Shown here piece by piece: positions 33,366 through 41,722 of a stretch of DNA of 64,000 bases. The notes under the pieces were generated by a model. It was given only the letters and a program-made list of their open reading frames with translations. It was not told the DNA's origin and did no database searches. The stretch comes from Anoxybacillus tengchongensis. GTDB taxonomy: Bacteria > Bacillota > Bacilli > Bacillales > Anoxybacillaceae. Every line of letters begins with the position of its first letter. Within the stretch, counting starts at the first letter, position 1. The translations under genes and the position numbers were made by a program. The DNA is taken from contig NZ_JACHES010000009.1 in assembly GCF_014201585.1 (NCBI RefSeq), positions 1 through 64,000 on the forward strand, in the 5' to 3' direction.

Positions 33366-33908
33366 GTTTGTATCGTACCTATAAGGAATTGAAACTTCAT
33401 GCAGAGATTATGAAGGCGATCGGCAATGTCAAGTTTGTATCGTACCTATAAGGAATTGAAACCGGGCAATTTCGTTTGATACCACTTGTACGCATAGAGT
33501 TTGTATCGTACCTATAAGGAATTGAAACACTCTTCAGAGTGACTGCTTTTAAAGTTTTGTTTAAGTTTGTATCGTACCTATAAGGAATTGAAACATTGAA
33601 ATTCAATCATATGAACTCGCTCTTATTTCTTGTTTGTATCGTACCTATAAGGAATTGAAACTGGTACAAGGGGTATAAACCGAATGAGGAAATGAAGTTT
33701 GTATCGTACCTATAAGGAATTGAAACGTTGCTCATCTGTCGCCAAGTGCCATCTCATCGCACAGTTTGTATCGTACCTATAAGGAATTGAAACTCGTCTG
33801 CAAGTTCCAAAAGCAAAATGCGTAATTCCGTTTGTATCGTACCTATAAGGAATTGAAACTCATCTCGGAAATTGTGTTCCGCGATGACGAGCAAGTTTGT
33901 ATCGTACC
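33366..33908 (+). CRISPR. CRISPR array 1: eight intact repeats plus a truncated ninth
   Basis: The 30-base repeat begins GTTTGTATCGTACC, continues TATAAGG and ends AATTGAAAC. Intact repeats start at 33366, 33433, 33499, 33565, 33632, 33697, 33764 and 33830. Eight spacers are 35-37 bases. The last repeat begins at 33895 and stops matching after 14 bases, marking the distal end. With the leader on the left, transcription is on the plus strand. The ATTGAAAC end is usual for type I and III systems. No cas gene is in the window. Confidence 0.97.
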
Positions 33909-34088
33909 GATGAGTGATATTCGGCGCTGGGTATGTCGGTTTTTAGATGTTCAAGAGGAGAAAATGAAGAAAAAGTTCACGAAAGATGTGAGCTTTTTCT
34001 TTTTTATTCTTCATGGTAGTTGGAAAATGTATAGAAAAATCAAACATATTTGATACAATAAAAAAATAACGATCGTATAGGAGGGAAG
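33909..34088 (+). other. Region after CRISPR array 1
   Basis: No complete gene is seen. An open stretch beginning ATGAGTGATATTCGGCG right at the broken repeat encodes MSDIRRWVCRFLDVQEE, then basic sequence; it is not recognised and may be a remnant. AAAAAGTTCAC (33970-33980) and GTGAGCTTTTT (33988-33998) form a terminator-like hairpin that could end the array transcript. Confidence 0.5.
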
Positions 34089-34165
34089 ATGATGTACATC
34101 TATTTATTTGAAAACGATCAGCCCGTCGTTTGTTTCTAAGACGGAGCAGGGGTTCGTTCCGTCTT
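34089..34165 (+). promoter_or_regulatory. Possible leader peptide and hairpin before the DMT transporter gene
   Basis: A 16-codon ORF (34089-34139) behind AGGAGGG encodes MMYIYLFENDQPVVCF. Its stop lies inside a hairpin formed by AAGACGGA (34138-34145) and TCCGTCTT (34158-34165), 33 bases before the transporter gene. The layout resembles translation-coupled attenuation, but no strong T run follows the stem. Confidence 0.4.
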
Positions 34166-34197
34166 GTAGAGAATGAGAAAAAGACGGGGGAAAGAAG

Positions 34198-35082
34198 ATG
34201 AGACAAACATTTTTCGGTTCGTTGTATTTATCGCTTGCGGCGAGCATTTGGGGTGGCATGTATGTTGTGAGTAAATATGTGCTCGATTATGTTCCGCCAT
34301 TGACGCTTGTATGGCTTCGTTATGCGATTGCTTTTTTTGTGTTATGGGCAATTTTACGAGTGCAACGCATTCCGGCGCCAAAAGAAAAAGAAGATTGGAA
34401 GCATATCATATCCATTGGAATCGTTGGGTATGTCGTTTCCATTTCGTTGCAGTTTCTCGGCACGAAATGGTCGGATGCGCATACGGCTTCGCTTATTACT
34501 TCGGCAACGCCTGCGTTTATCGTTATTTTTGCTCGTTGGATGTTAAATGAAGCGATGACGTTACGAAAACTAAGTGCGCTTTTGCTTGCGACGGCAGGAG
34601 TTGTCGTTGTCGTTGGATTTGGTCGGGAAGAGACGACGTCCTTTTTCGGAAATGTATTACTTGTCGGAGCGGCAGTCACGTGGGCGCTTTTATCGGTGCT
34701 CGTTAAAATCGCATCGGCTCGCTTGTCCGTGTTAGTCATTACGACTTATGCGATTTTTGTTGCTTTCATTGGCACAACGCCATGGATGGTATGGGAATGG
34801 TGGCAAGCGACGGCTATCACATATTCGTTTCCTGTTTTGCTTGGGATCATTTATCTTGGTGTGGTGTCAACCGCAGGGGCGTTTTTTCTTTGGAATAAAG
34901 GGATGGAAATGATGGATGCTAGCGTCGGTTCGCTCTTTTTCTTTTTTCAGCCGCTCGTTGGCTCGCTGTTCGGCTGGCTGTTTTTACATGAGCAATTACA
35001 TGTTTCATTTTGGATTGGTGGAGCATTCATTATCGTTGGAGTTATTGTTGCGGTGTTTGAGAGGAAGCCATCGGATGTATAA
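34198..35082 (+). CDS. DMT-superfamily (EamA) transporter
   Basis: A 294-residue membrane protein with ten helices in two EamA repeats. The first is seen in SLYLSLAASIWGGMYVVSKY and SDAHTASLITSATPAFIVIF, and the second in the VSTAGAFFLWNKGMEMMDAS region. Such proteins export amino acids or other metabolites. GGGGGAAAGAAG is a moderate ribosome site. A possible leader peptide lies upstream. The substrate is unknown. Confidence 0.85.
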   Translation: MRQTFFGSLYLSLAASIWGGMYVVSKYVLDYVPPLTLVWLRYAIAFFVLWAILRVQRIPAPKEKEDWKHIISIGIVGYVVSISLQFLGTKWSDAHTASLITSATPAFIVIFARWMLNEAMTLRKLSALLLATAGVVVVVGFGREETTSFFGNVLLVGAAVTWALLSVLVKIASARLSVLVITTYAIFVAFIGTTPWMVWEWWQATAITYSFPVLLGIIYLGVVSTAGAFFLWNKGMEMMDASVGSLFFFFQPLVGSLFGWLFLHEQLHVSFWIGGAFIIVGVIVAVFERKPSDV

Positions 35083-35088
35083 CAATGA

Positions 35089-35114
35089 GCCCTTGTGCAT
35101 GCGCAAGGGCTTTT
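35089..35114 (+). terminator. Terminator between the DMT transporter and azlD
   Basis: GCCCTTGTGC (35089-35098) pairs perfectly with GCGCAAGGGC (35101-35110), followed by four T bases. Confidence 0.7.
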
Positions 35115-35415
35115 ACAACATTGTATACACCGTTAAAACAAGCACACATACGAAAACGACGATCATGACGTTAGCGCCGAGCCATGAAGCCAGTACGGCA
35201 CTTACAAAGCCGAGGATGCCAAACCACGGATCATCTTGGATAAGAAAAATGCCTGGAATGATTAAAGCGCCGAGCGTGGCGTATGGGACGTTGCGCAATA
35301 CACCGCGCCAAAAAGGCGGTAAGTTGATACGGTGAAAAACAGTCAACGGCAGCATGCGCGGAATGTATGTGACGATGCCCATGCCGAGAATGATAAACAT
35401 GATGTCACTGCGCAT
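35113..35415 (-). CDS. azlD: AzlD-family branched-chain amino acid exporter subunit
   Basis: A 100-residue membrane protein with four hydrophobic segments. MGIVTYIPRMLPLTVF and VPYATLGALIIPGIF are typical of AzlD. The start at 35415 follows GAGAGGGGA inside the end of azlC. AzlD works with AzlC in export of branched-chain amino acids and analogues such as 4-azaleucine. Confidence 0.85.
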   Translation of the reverse strand: MRSDIMFIILGMGIVTYIPRMLPLTVFHRINLPPFWRGVLRNVPYATLGALIIPGIFLIQDDPWFGILGFVSAVLASWLGANVMIVVFVCVLVLTVYTML

Positions 35416-36094
35416 ACGTTGTCCCCTCTCTTCTTTCCATCGCCCATTGAACGAATATCGCTGACAAAATCGTTGCGATAACGATCGCCCATCCTTTTGG
35501 AACGTGAAGCCATAATAAAAGTGTACAGTTGATGAGCCCGGCACTCACAGCCAGCCAAAGCGCTTTTCGTTCGGTTTTGATGGCAGGAACTAACAGCCCG
35601 ACAAACATCGCATAAAGGGCAACAGATAAACTTAGTTGTACGTTTTCTGGCAAATACGCGCCGACGATATGTCCGATGGCAGAGTTGACGACCCAGCTGC
35701 TGTAGGAAATGAAAATAAGTCCGAACATATACGAAGCACAAACCGATCCTTCTTTCATCGCAGCGACAGAAAACGTTTCGTCTGTTATGCCGAATGCGTA
35801 TAACGCTTTTTTCCAAAGTGCATCGTGTTCCGCCTTTTCATTCAAGGATGCCGACATTAAAAAATGGCGAATGTTTAAAATAAATGTCGTGAAAATGATT
35901 TCAAATGCGCCTGTGCCAAGAGAAAGTAAATTGAGCGAAATGTATTGCGCCGCCCCCGCAAATACGATCATGCTCATGAGCGTCGTTTCGATGATGGAAA
36001 GACCTGTGGATTTTGCTAACAAACCGAACGTAAGCGCAACAGGTGCGTATCCAATCGCAATCGCGATTCCTGCTTTAACACCATGACGAAACAT
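35405..36094 (-). CDS. azlC: AzlC-family branched-chain amino acid exporter subunit
   Basis: A 229-residue membrane protein. IAIGYAPVALTFGLLAKSTG, IVFAGAAQYISLNL and ILNIRHFLMSASL are characteristic AzlC segments. It overlaps azlD by 11 bases, so the two are coupled. GGGGGGAT precedes the ATG. No Lrp-type regulator gene accompanies the pair, unlike the B. subtilis azlB operon. Confidence 0.9.
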   Translation of the reverse strand: MFRHGVKAGIAIAIGYAPVALTFGLLAKSTGLSIIETTLMSMIVFAGAAQYISLNLLSLGTGAFEIIFTTFILNIRHFLMSASLNEKAEHDALWKKALYAFGITDETFSVAAMKEGSVCASYMFGLIFISYSSWVVNSAIGHIVGAYLPENVQLSLSVALYAMFVGLLVPAIKTERKALWLAVSAGLINCTLLLWLHVPKGWAIVIATILSAIFVQWAMERREGTTYAQ

Positions 36095-36157
36095 GTGTAT
36101 CCCCCCTTCTTTTGTATTTTCATAAAATTTTTTCTATTTCGCAAGTGAAAAGATGAA

Positions 36158-36184
36158 ACTTCTTGTATTTTCTATCGTATAGTA
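36158..36184 (+). promoter_or_regulatory. SigK-like promoter of the small basic protein and kinase pair
   Basis: AC at 36158-36159, 16 bases, then CGTATAGTA at 36176-36184, which has one mismatch to CATAnnnTA. It is placed 30 bases before the ATG at 36214. Confidence 0.45.
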
Positions 36185-36213
36185 AGTCAATGGACATGAA
36201 AGGAATGATTCCC

Positions 36214-36387
36214 ATGCTTAAAAAGTTACTAGACCTTCTTTTGAATAAAAACATGCATAAGCGTCGTTACAGCAGCAGCGATCGTTATACGTACCGTCCG
36301 CATCGCCATCCATCACAGTACGGCTATAAGCATTATAAGAAAAAACATCATAGCCGTAGCGTATTCTCAAGCTTTTTTAGCAGCTAA
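36214..36387 (+). CDS. Small basic His/Lys/Tyr/Ser-rich protein, probable spore component
   Basis: A 57-residue protein. After LKKLLDLLLNKNMHKRRY comes SSSDRYTYRPHRHP, then SQYGYKHYKKKHHSRS and a Ser/Phe tail. The composition is like coat proteins. The start at 36214 follows AAAGGAA. Its TAA overlaps the ATG of the next gene (TAATG), so it is translationally coupled to a protein kinase and offers many Ser/Tyr acceptor residues. That it is a substrate is inference. Confidence 0.6.
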   Translation: MLKKLLDLLLNKNMHKRRYSSSDRYTYRPHRHPSQYGYKHYKKKHHSRSVFSSFFSS

Positions 36388-37148
36388 TGATTCATTTGTT
36401 TCAAAAGCCGTATCGGGAAGGCACAGTCGTGAATGGACGGTATGTGATTGAGATGCAGCTTGGAGAAGGAAGTTACGGTGTGGCGTATGTAGCGCGCGAT
36501 GAACAGACGACCGAACGTGTCGTGTTAAAGCAAATGAAACGCACGAAACGAAAAAAGCGGCGTGCATCGTTTGAACGAGAAGCGCTCATTTTAAAGCAGC
36601 TCGATCATCCGCAAATTCCGAAATTGTACGATTCGTTTGAAACAAACAACGTTCCGCATCTTGTTATGGAATATATAGAAGGGGATACGATCGAGACGCT
36701 CATTTTTGATAAAAAACAAACGTACGGGGAAAAAGAAGCGTTTTCGTTGCTTTCGGATGTGTTGCCTGTCATTCAATACATTCACGCAAAGCAAATCGTT
36801 CATCGCGATTTGCGCATTCCGAATATCGTCTTTCGCGATGGGATTGTATATGTGCTTGATTTTGGGCTTGCGCGTTTTTTACATGAACAAGATGAATCGT
36901 TTTTGACGGTCGAACAACGACTTAGACGAACGATTGATGTGAAAAGCGACATATACGCTCTCGGCCATTTTTTATTGTTTTTATTGTATTCTTCCTATGA
37001 ACCGATGGAGGAAGAAGAAAAAAGCTGGGAAGACGAATTGTTGCTCACTGAGGACGCGCGTGGCGTGTTGCGGCGTATGTTGCAACTTGATGTGCCGTAT
37101 GCATCCGTTGAACAGCTAGCGCGCGATGTCGCATATGTCGTTCAGTAG
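36387..37148 (+). CDS. Hanks-type Ser/Thr protein kinase
   Basis: A 253-residue cytosolic kinase without membrane or PASTA region. The Gly loop GEGSYG is at residues 26-31, Lys48 in VVLKQ, HRDLRIPN at 139-146 (catalytic Asp141, Asn146) and DFG at 158-160. All catalytic residues are present, although the usual HRDLKPEN Lys is replaced by Arg. The C-lobe is short. It resembles YrzF/YbdM-type sporulation kinases. Coupling to the preceding small protein suggests a kinase-substrate pair. Confidence 0.82.
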   Translation: MIHLFQKPYREGTVVNGRYVIEMQLGEGSYGVAYVARDEQTTERVVLKQMKRTKRKKRRASFEREALILKQLDHPQIPKLYDSFETNNVPHLVMEYIEGDTIETLIFDKKQTYGEKEAFSLLSDVLPVIQYIHAKQIVHRDLRIPNIVFRDGIVYVLDFGLARFLHEQDESFLTVEQRLRRTIDVKSDIYALGHFLLFLLYSSYEPMEEEEKSWEDELLLTEDARGVLRRMLQLDVPYASVEQLARDVAYVVQ

Positions 37149-37172
37149 GCGTTTTATGACGCCTATTTTTTA
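37146..37172. terminator. Terminator between the kinase and ansR
   Basis: TAGGCG (37146-37151) and CGCCTA (37160-37165) form a stem followed by T bases on the plus strand; it overlaps the end of ansR. Confidence 0.6.
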
Positions 37173-37495
37173 TGTTTCTCAAGTTCACGTTTGGTACGAA
37201 TGAATGCAATCAGTTGAATGATTTCGTCTTCCGTTACTGGTTCGCCGTCTATTGTCATATGAAACGTGAGATGAGTTAGCTCAATGGTTGGTTGTTCTTT
37301 ATCTGTTACCCCAAGCAAATAATCCGTTGTTGTGCCAAACAAGACGGCGAGTTCTTTCACTGCTTCGAGTGACGGCTGGCGGTAGCCCGATTCATAGCCG
37401 GCGTACGTACTTTTCGCAATATTGAGCTGATCGGCAATATATTGCAACGACCATTGCTTCTTTTTTCTCAGCTCCGACAATCGCTTTGAAATCAT
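37163..37495 (-). CDS. ansR: XRE-family regulator AnsR
   Basis: A 110-residue regulator. Residues 4-60 are a Cro/CI-type helix-turn-helix (RLSELRKKKQWSLQYIADQ, then IAKSTYAGYESGYRQPS), and the rest is an effector or dimer region. It is divergent from ansA-ansB, the arrangement known for B. subtilis AnsR, which represses ansAB until asparagine is present. The start at 37495 follows AAAGGAGAG. Inverted GTTCGCGA elements in the intergenic region are likely operators. Confidence 0.85.
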   Translation of the reverse strand: MISKRLSELRKKKQWSLQYIADQLNIAKSTYAGYESGYRQPSLEAVKELAVLFGTTTDYLLGVTDKEQPTIELTHLTFHMTIDGEPVTEDEIIQLIAFIRTKRELEKHKK

Positions 37496-37528
37496 CGTGT
37501 TTCTCTCCTTTATCGTTCTTCTCACGTT

Positions 37529-37607
37529 GTTCGCGAAACGAATAAAAGTGCTTGTTATTTTCTTTTTTTCTGCATATAATTGAAATAAAGGTACGCGAAT
37601 CGCGAAC
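37529..37607. promoter_or_regulatory. Candidate AnsR operators
   Basis: GTTCGCGAAACG at 37529-37540 and CGCGAATCGCGAAC at 37594-37607 present the same GTTCGCGA core in opposite orientation. One lies close to the ansR start, the other just upstream of the ansAB promoter. Binding by AnsR is inferred. Confidence 0.55.
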
Positions 37608-37621
37608 AATTTTATTTATAG

Positions 37622-37650
37622 TTTACACTACATGACACAAAGAATACAAT
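37622..37650 (+). promoter_or_regulatory. SigA-type promoter of ansAB
   Basis: TTTACA (37622-37627), 17 bases, TACAAT (37645-37650). It lies 36 bases before the ansA start and next to the operator at 37594-37607. Confidence 0.65.
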
Positions 37651-37686
37651 AGATGACTTAAAATCGCCATATTTGAGGTGACGATG

Positions 37687-38697
37687 ATGAAAAATATTTT
37701 GTTGCTTGCGACCGGCGGCACGATTGCTTCAGTGCCGAGCGAAGAAGGATTGACGCCGAAGCTGACGGCAGAAGAATTGACGAGCTATATTACGATTGAA
37801 AATCAGCCGTACCGGTTACATAGTCAAATTTTAATGAACATCGACAGCACGAATATGCAACCGGAACATTGGTGCGATATCGCAAAGGCGATTTATGCAC
37901 ATTATGACAGCTATGACGGATTTGTCGTCACACACGGAACGGATACGATGGCTTATACGGCAGCTGCGTTGTCATATATGATTCAAAACAGCAAGAAACC
38001 GATTGTATTGACCGGTTCACAAGTGCCGATTGGTTTTCCGAAGACGGATGCGAAAAAAAATATACGCGATGCGCTTCGTTTTGCGTGTGAAGACGTCGGC
38101 GGCGTGTTCGTCGTCTTCGATGGGCGCGTCATTTTAGGAACGCGAGCGGTCAAAATGCGGACGAAAAGCTATGATGCGTTTGAAAGCATTAACCATCCGT
38201 ACGTTGCTTACATTCATCGGGAAACGATCGATTACCAATATGAACTCCAACAACCGAATGGGCATGTGCAGTTTGATTCTTCGCTTTGCCCGGATGTGTT
38301 TTTATTGAAGCTTCATCCAGGGACAAAGCCAGAAATATTCGATTACATTCGCCATTTATATCGTGGCGTCATTATTGAAAGTTTCGGTAGCGGCGGCGTG
38401 CCGTTTCAGGGACGCAATTTATTGCCGAAAATAAAGGAACTGATCGACGATGGCATGGCGGTCGTCATTACGACGCAATGTTTAGAAGAAGGAGAAGATT
38501 TAACATTATATGAAGTCGGACGAAAAGTCGCGCAAAATACAGTCATTTTATCAGGAGATATGAATACGGAAGCGATCGTACCGAAGCTCATGTGGGCGTT
38601 AGGAAAAACGACGAACGTCCTTGAAGTGAAAAAAATGATGGAAACGCCAATCGCCAATGACATGACAGAAAAACATGAAGAAGGTTGGGATGCGTAA
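37687..38697 (+). CDS. ansA: L-asparaginase AnsA, type I
   Basis: A 336-residue cytosolic asparaginase that converts asparagine to aspartate and ammonia. The first catalytic Thr lies in TGGTIAS near residues 9-15, and the second motif is THGTDTM near 85-91; [19 protein letters not shown] completes the site. GAGGTGACG sets the start at 37687, with an alternative ATG at 37684. It is followed at once by ansB. Confidence 0.92.
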   Translation: MKNILLLATGGTIASVPSEEGLTPKLTAEELTSYITIENQPYRLHSQILMNIDSTNMQPEHWCDIAKAIYAHYDSYDGFVVTHGTDTMAYTAAALSYMIQNSKKPIVLTGSQVPIGFPKTDAKKNIRDALRFACEDVGGVFVVFDGRVILGTRAVKMRTKSYDAFESINHPYVAYIHRETIDYQYELQQPNGHVQFDSSLCPDVFLLKLHPGTKPEIFDYIRHLYRGVIIESFGSGGVPFQGRNLLPKIKELIDDGMAVVITTQCLEEGEDLTLYEVGRKVAQNTVILSGDMNTEAIVPKLMWALGKTTNVLEVKKMMETPIANDMTEKHEEGWDA

Positions 38698-40110
38698 ATG
38701 ATGCAAACGAAAGCAGTACGACTTGAACGAGATTTGCTTGGCGAAAAAGAAATTCCATACGATGCGTATTACGGCATTCAAACGATGCGTGCGGCGGAAA
38801 ATTTTCCGATTACCGGCTACCGTTTGCATCGGGAGCTTATTCAAGCGATGGCGGTCGTAAAAAAAGCAGCAGCGCTTGCGAATATGGAAACAGGACAGCT
38901 CGATATGCGCATCGGTGAAGCGATTGTGAAAGCGGCGGAAGAAATTATCGCGGGACAATGGCACGATCAATTTATCGTCGATCCGATTCAAGGTGGCGCA
39001 GGCACGTCGATTAATATGAATACGAACGAAGTGATCGCGAATCGCGCACTTGAATGGCTAGGAGAGCGGAAAGGGAATTATCATATCATTAGTCCGAATA
39101 CGCATGTAAACATGTCGCAATCGACAAACGATGCGTTTCCGACAGCGATTCATATCGCCGTATTAAATATGGTGAACAAATTGCTTGAGACGATGGAACA
39201 TATGCACGATGTGTTTGCCGAAAAAGCGAAACAGTTTGATCATGTCATTAAAATGGGGCGGACGCATTTACAAGATGCTGTTCCGATTCGTCTCGGTCAA
39301 GAATTTGAAGCATATCGCCGCGTTGTAAAACGCGATATCGAACGCATTGCCAAATCGCGCCAACATTTATATGAAGTGAATATCGGCGCAACGGCGGTAG
39401 GCACGGGATTAAATGCCGATCCGATATATATTGAGCGCGTCATTTTTCATCTCGTTCAGTTGACGAACTTGCCGCTTGTACGGGCGGAACATCTTGTTGA
39501 TGCGACGCAAAATACCGATGCATATACGGAAGTGTCGGCCGCTTTAAAAATATGCATGATCAATATGTCAAAAATCGCAAACGACCTTCGTCTCATGGCT
39601 TCTGGTCCGCGCGCAGGGCTTGGGGAAATTAAATTGCCTGCTCGTCAACCCGGCTCGTCCATTATGCCGGGAAAAGTAAATCCGGTCATGGCGGAAGTCG
39701 TCAATCAAGTGGCGTTTCAAGTGATTGGCAACGACCAAACGATTTGTTTAGCCTCAGAAGCAGGACAGCTTGAGTTAAATGTGATGGAGCCTGTGCTCGT
39801 ATTTAATTTGCTTCAGTCGCTTCATATGATGGACAACGTGTTTCGCGTGTTTACAGATTATTGTTTAGCCGGCATTGAGGCGAATGAAGAACGAATGAAG
39901 CAACATGTTGAAAACAGCATCGGCGTCATCACAGCCGTCAATCCGTACATCGGCTACGAAGCGGCATCGCGCGTCGCAAAAGAAGCGCTTCGTACGGGAA
40001 AATCGGTGCGTGAATTATGCATCGAGTATGATTTGTTGAATGAAAAGCAATTACATGATATTTTAGACCCGTATGCCATGACAAGTCCGGGCATTGCTGG
40101 TAAACATTGA
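38698..40110 (+). CDS. ansB: Aspartate ammonia-lyase (aspartase)
   Basis: A 470-residue enzyme of the fumarase/aspartase superfamily that deaminates aspartate to fumarate. The signature GSSIMPGKVNPV is intact, with SQSTNDAFPTAIH and GRTHLQDAVPIRLGQE earlier. It starts directly after the ansA stop. With the following malic enzyme the operon can carry asparagine carbon to fumarate and, through malate, to pyruvate. Confidence 0.94.
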   Translation: MMQTKAVRLERDLLGEKEIPYDAYYGIQTMRAAENFPITGYRLHRELIQAMAVVKKAAALANMETGQLDMRIGEAIVKAAEEIIAGQWHDQFIVDPIQGGAGTSINMNTNEVIANRALEWLGERKGNYHIISPNTHVNMSQSTNDAFPTAIHIAVLNMVNKLLETMEHMHDVFAEKAKQFDHVIKMGRTHLQDAVPIRLGQEFEAYRRVVKRDIERIAKSRQHLYEVNIGATAVGTGLNADPIYIERVIFHLVQLTNLPLVRAEHLVDATQNTDAYTEVSAALKICMINMSKIANDLRLMASGPRAGLGEIKLPARQPGSSIMPGKVNPVMAEVVNQVAFQVIGNDQTICLASEAGQLELNVMEPVLVFNLLQSLHMMDNVFRVFTDYCLAGIEANEERMKQHVENSIGVITAVNPYIGYEAASRVAKEALRTGKSVRELCIEYDLLNEKQLHDILDPYAMTSPGIAGKH

Positions 40111-40129
40111 TGAAAAGGAAGGTTACAAC

Positions 40130-41545
40130 ATGTCAAGCGGAGCAAACATGCACATTACGATTCGACTACAATTTGCCAAACATGTCGTCTCTTTTAGCGA
40201 CATTGCTACAGCGATTGGACAAGCAGGAGGAGATATTGTCGGCATCGACGTCATTTCTTCAAGCAAAACACATACGGTGCGCGACATTACGGTGAGCGTC
40301 CTTGACTCGAAACATGCGGACGTTGTCGTCGATACGTTGCGAAAAACAACAGGTGTGAAAGTCATTCACGTATCTGACCGCACGTTTTTAATGCATATCG
40401 GTGGAAAAATTGAAGTGAAATCAAAAGTTCCGATTAAAACGCGTGACGATTTAGCGCGCGTGTATACGCCGGGAGTGGCGCGCGTATGTACAGCGATTGC
40501 GGAAGATCCAACGAAGGCGTATTCGTTAACGATTAAACGAAATACAGTGGCGGTTATTTCAGACGGAACAGCTGTATTAGGACTTGGCGATATTGGACCG
40601 TATGCGGCGATGCCTGTCATGGAAGGAAAGGCAATGTTGTTTAAACAACTCGCTGGCGTCGATGCGTTTCCGATTTGTTTAGATACGAAGGATACAGATG
40701 AAATTGTACAAATCGTCAAAGCGATTGCCCCAGCGTTTGGTGGTATTAACTTAGAAGACATTGCTGCGCCGCGTTGTTTTGAAATTGAAGAGCGATTGAA
40801 ACAAGAGCTCGACATTCCTGTTTTCCACGACGACCAGCACGGCACAGCTGTCGTTTTACTCGCGGGGCTATTAAATGCATTAAAAATTGTAGATAAAAAG
40901 ATTGAAGAGATTAAAGTTGTATTAACAGGCATCGGCGCAGCAGGCATTGCTTGCACGAAAATGTTGCTTGCGGCTGGCGTAAAAAACATTATCGGCGTCG
41001 ATCGCCAAGGGGCGATTCATCGCGGGGTGCAATACGACAATCCGTATTGGAATGAATATGCGCAACTGACAAACCCAGAAAATATAAGCGGTTCGCTTTC
41101 GGATGTCATCGTCGGCGCGGACGTATTTATCGGCGTATCTGCTCCAGGCATTTTAAAAGTAGAAGATGTAAAAAACATGGCGAAAGATCCAATCGTTTTT
41201 GCGATGGCAAACCCGGTTCCAGAAATTGATCCAGAGCTTGCGGAACCGTACGTTCGTGTCATGGCGACAGGACGTTCAGACTATCCGAACCAAATTAATA
41301 ACGTTCTTTGTTTCCCAGGCATTTTCCGCGGAGCGTTGGACTGCCGCGCCATCGAAATTAACGAAGAAATGAAACTCGCTGCCGCCCAAGCGATCGCCTC
41401 TGTCGTCACCGACGAAGAATTAAGCGAAACGTACATCATCCCAAGCGTCTTTAACAACAAAGTCGCTGAACGCGTGCGCGAAGCCGTCATGAAAGCCGCA
41501 TACAAAACAGGCGTCGCCCGTAAAGACGATATGATGTTTCGATAA
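40130..41545 (+). CDS. Malic enzyme with N-terminal ACT domain
   Basis: A 471-residue malate oxidoreductase (decarboxylating). Residues about 6-80 form an ACT-like domain (RLQFAKHVVSFSDIATAIGQ). The malic domain follows, with RVYTPGVARVCTAIAEDP, the metal-binding DIPVFHDDQHGTAVVLLAGL and the NAD(P) motif TGIGAAGIACTKMLLAAGV. GGAAGG precedes the ATG at 40130. In B. subtilis ansAB is followed by malate/malic-enzyme genes mleN-mleA; here only the enzyme is present. Confidence 0.88.
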   Translation: MSSGANMHITIRLQFAKHVVSFSDIATAIGQAGGDIVGIDVISSSKTHTVRDITVSVLDSKHADVVVDTLRKTTGVKVIHVSDRTFLMHIGGKIEVKSKVPIKTRDDLARVYTPGVARVCTAIAEDPTKAYSLTIKRNTVAVISDGTAVLGLGDIGPYAAMPVMEGKAMLFKQLAGVDAFPICLDTKDTDEIVQIVKAIAPAFGGINLEDIAAPRCFEIEERLKQELDIPVFHDDQHGTAVVLLAGLLNALKIVDKKIEEIKVVLTGIGAAGIACTKMLLAAGVKNIIGVDRQGAIHRGVQYDNPYWNEYAQLTNPENISGSLSDVIVGADVFIGVSAPGILKVEDVKNMAKDPIVFAMANPVPEIDPELAEPYVRVMATGRSDYPNQINNVLCFPGIFRGALDCRAIEINEEMKLAAAQAIASVVTDEELSETYIIPSVFNNKVAERVREAVMKAAYKTGVARKDDMMFR

Positions 41546-41574
41546 AAACATGGCGCAATGACGCCATGTTTTTT
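41544..41574 (+). terminator. Terminator after the malic enzyme gene
   Basis: AAAAACATGGCG and CGCCATGTTTTTT form a stem with a CAATGA loop and a T tail. Confidence 0.85.
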
Positions 41575-41654
41575 GTTAACCTTTTCCGCCCATGTCACTC
41601 CTTTCTTATTTACCTCCTCAGCCTTCATCGGTTATTTTTTTAAATAGAGCCTCG

Positions 41655-41683
41655 TTGCTTCTTGATTGTGTTTAGAATAGAAT
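41655..41683 (+). promoter_or_regulatory. Candidate SigA promoter of the sensor kinase gene
   Basis: TTGCTT (41655-41660), 17 bases, TAGAAT (41678-41683), 39 bases before the ATG. Confidence 0.4.
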
Positions 41684-41722
41684 GAGAGAGTTAGAACATG
41701 ACATGATAGGTGAATATATTTT

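Noticed and set aside
33397-33606. Open frames reading VSIPYRYDTN repeats on the minus strand of array 1, and the like in array 2 (59627-59910)
   Set aside because: They are translations of the CRISPR repeats, not genes.
33909-34053. Possible cas gene remnant after array 1 (MSDIRRWVCRFLDVQEE)
   Set aside because: No Cas motif is recognisable and the frame is short.
40366-40989. 207-residue minus-strand frame inside the malic enzyme gene
   Set aside because: It is an antisense shadow of a well-recognised enzyme.
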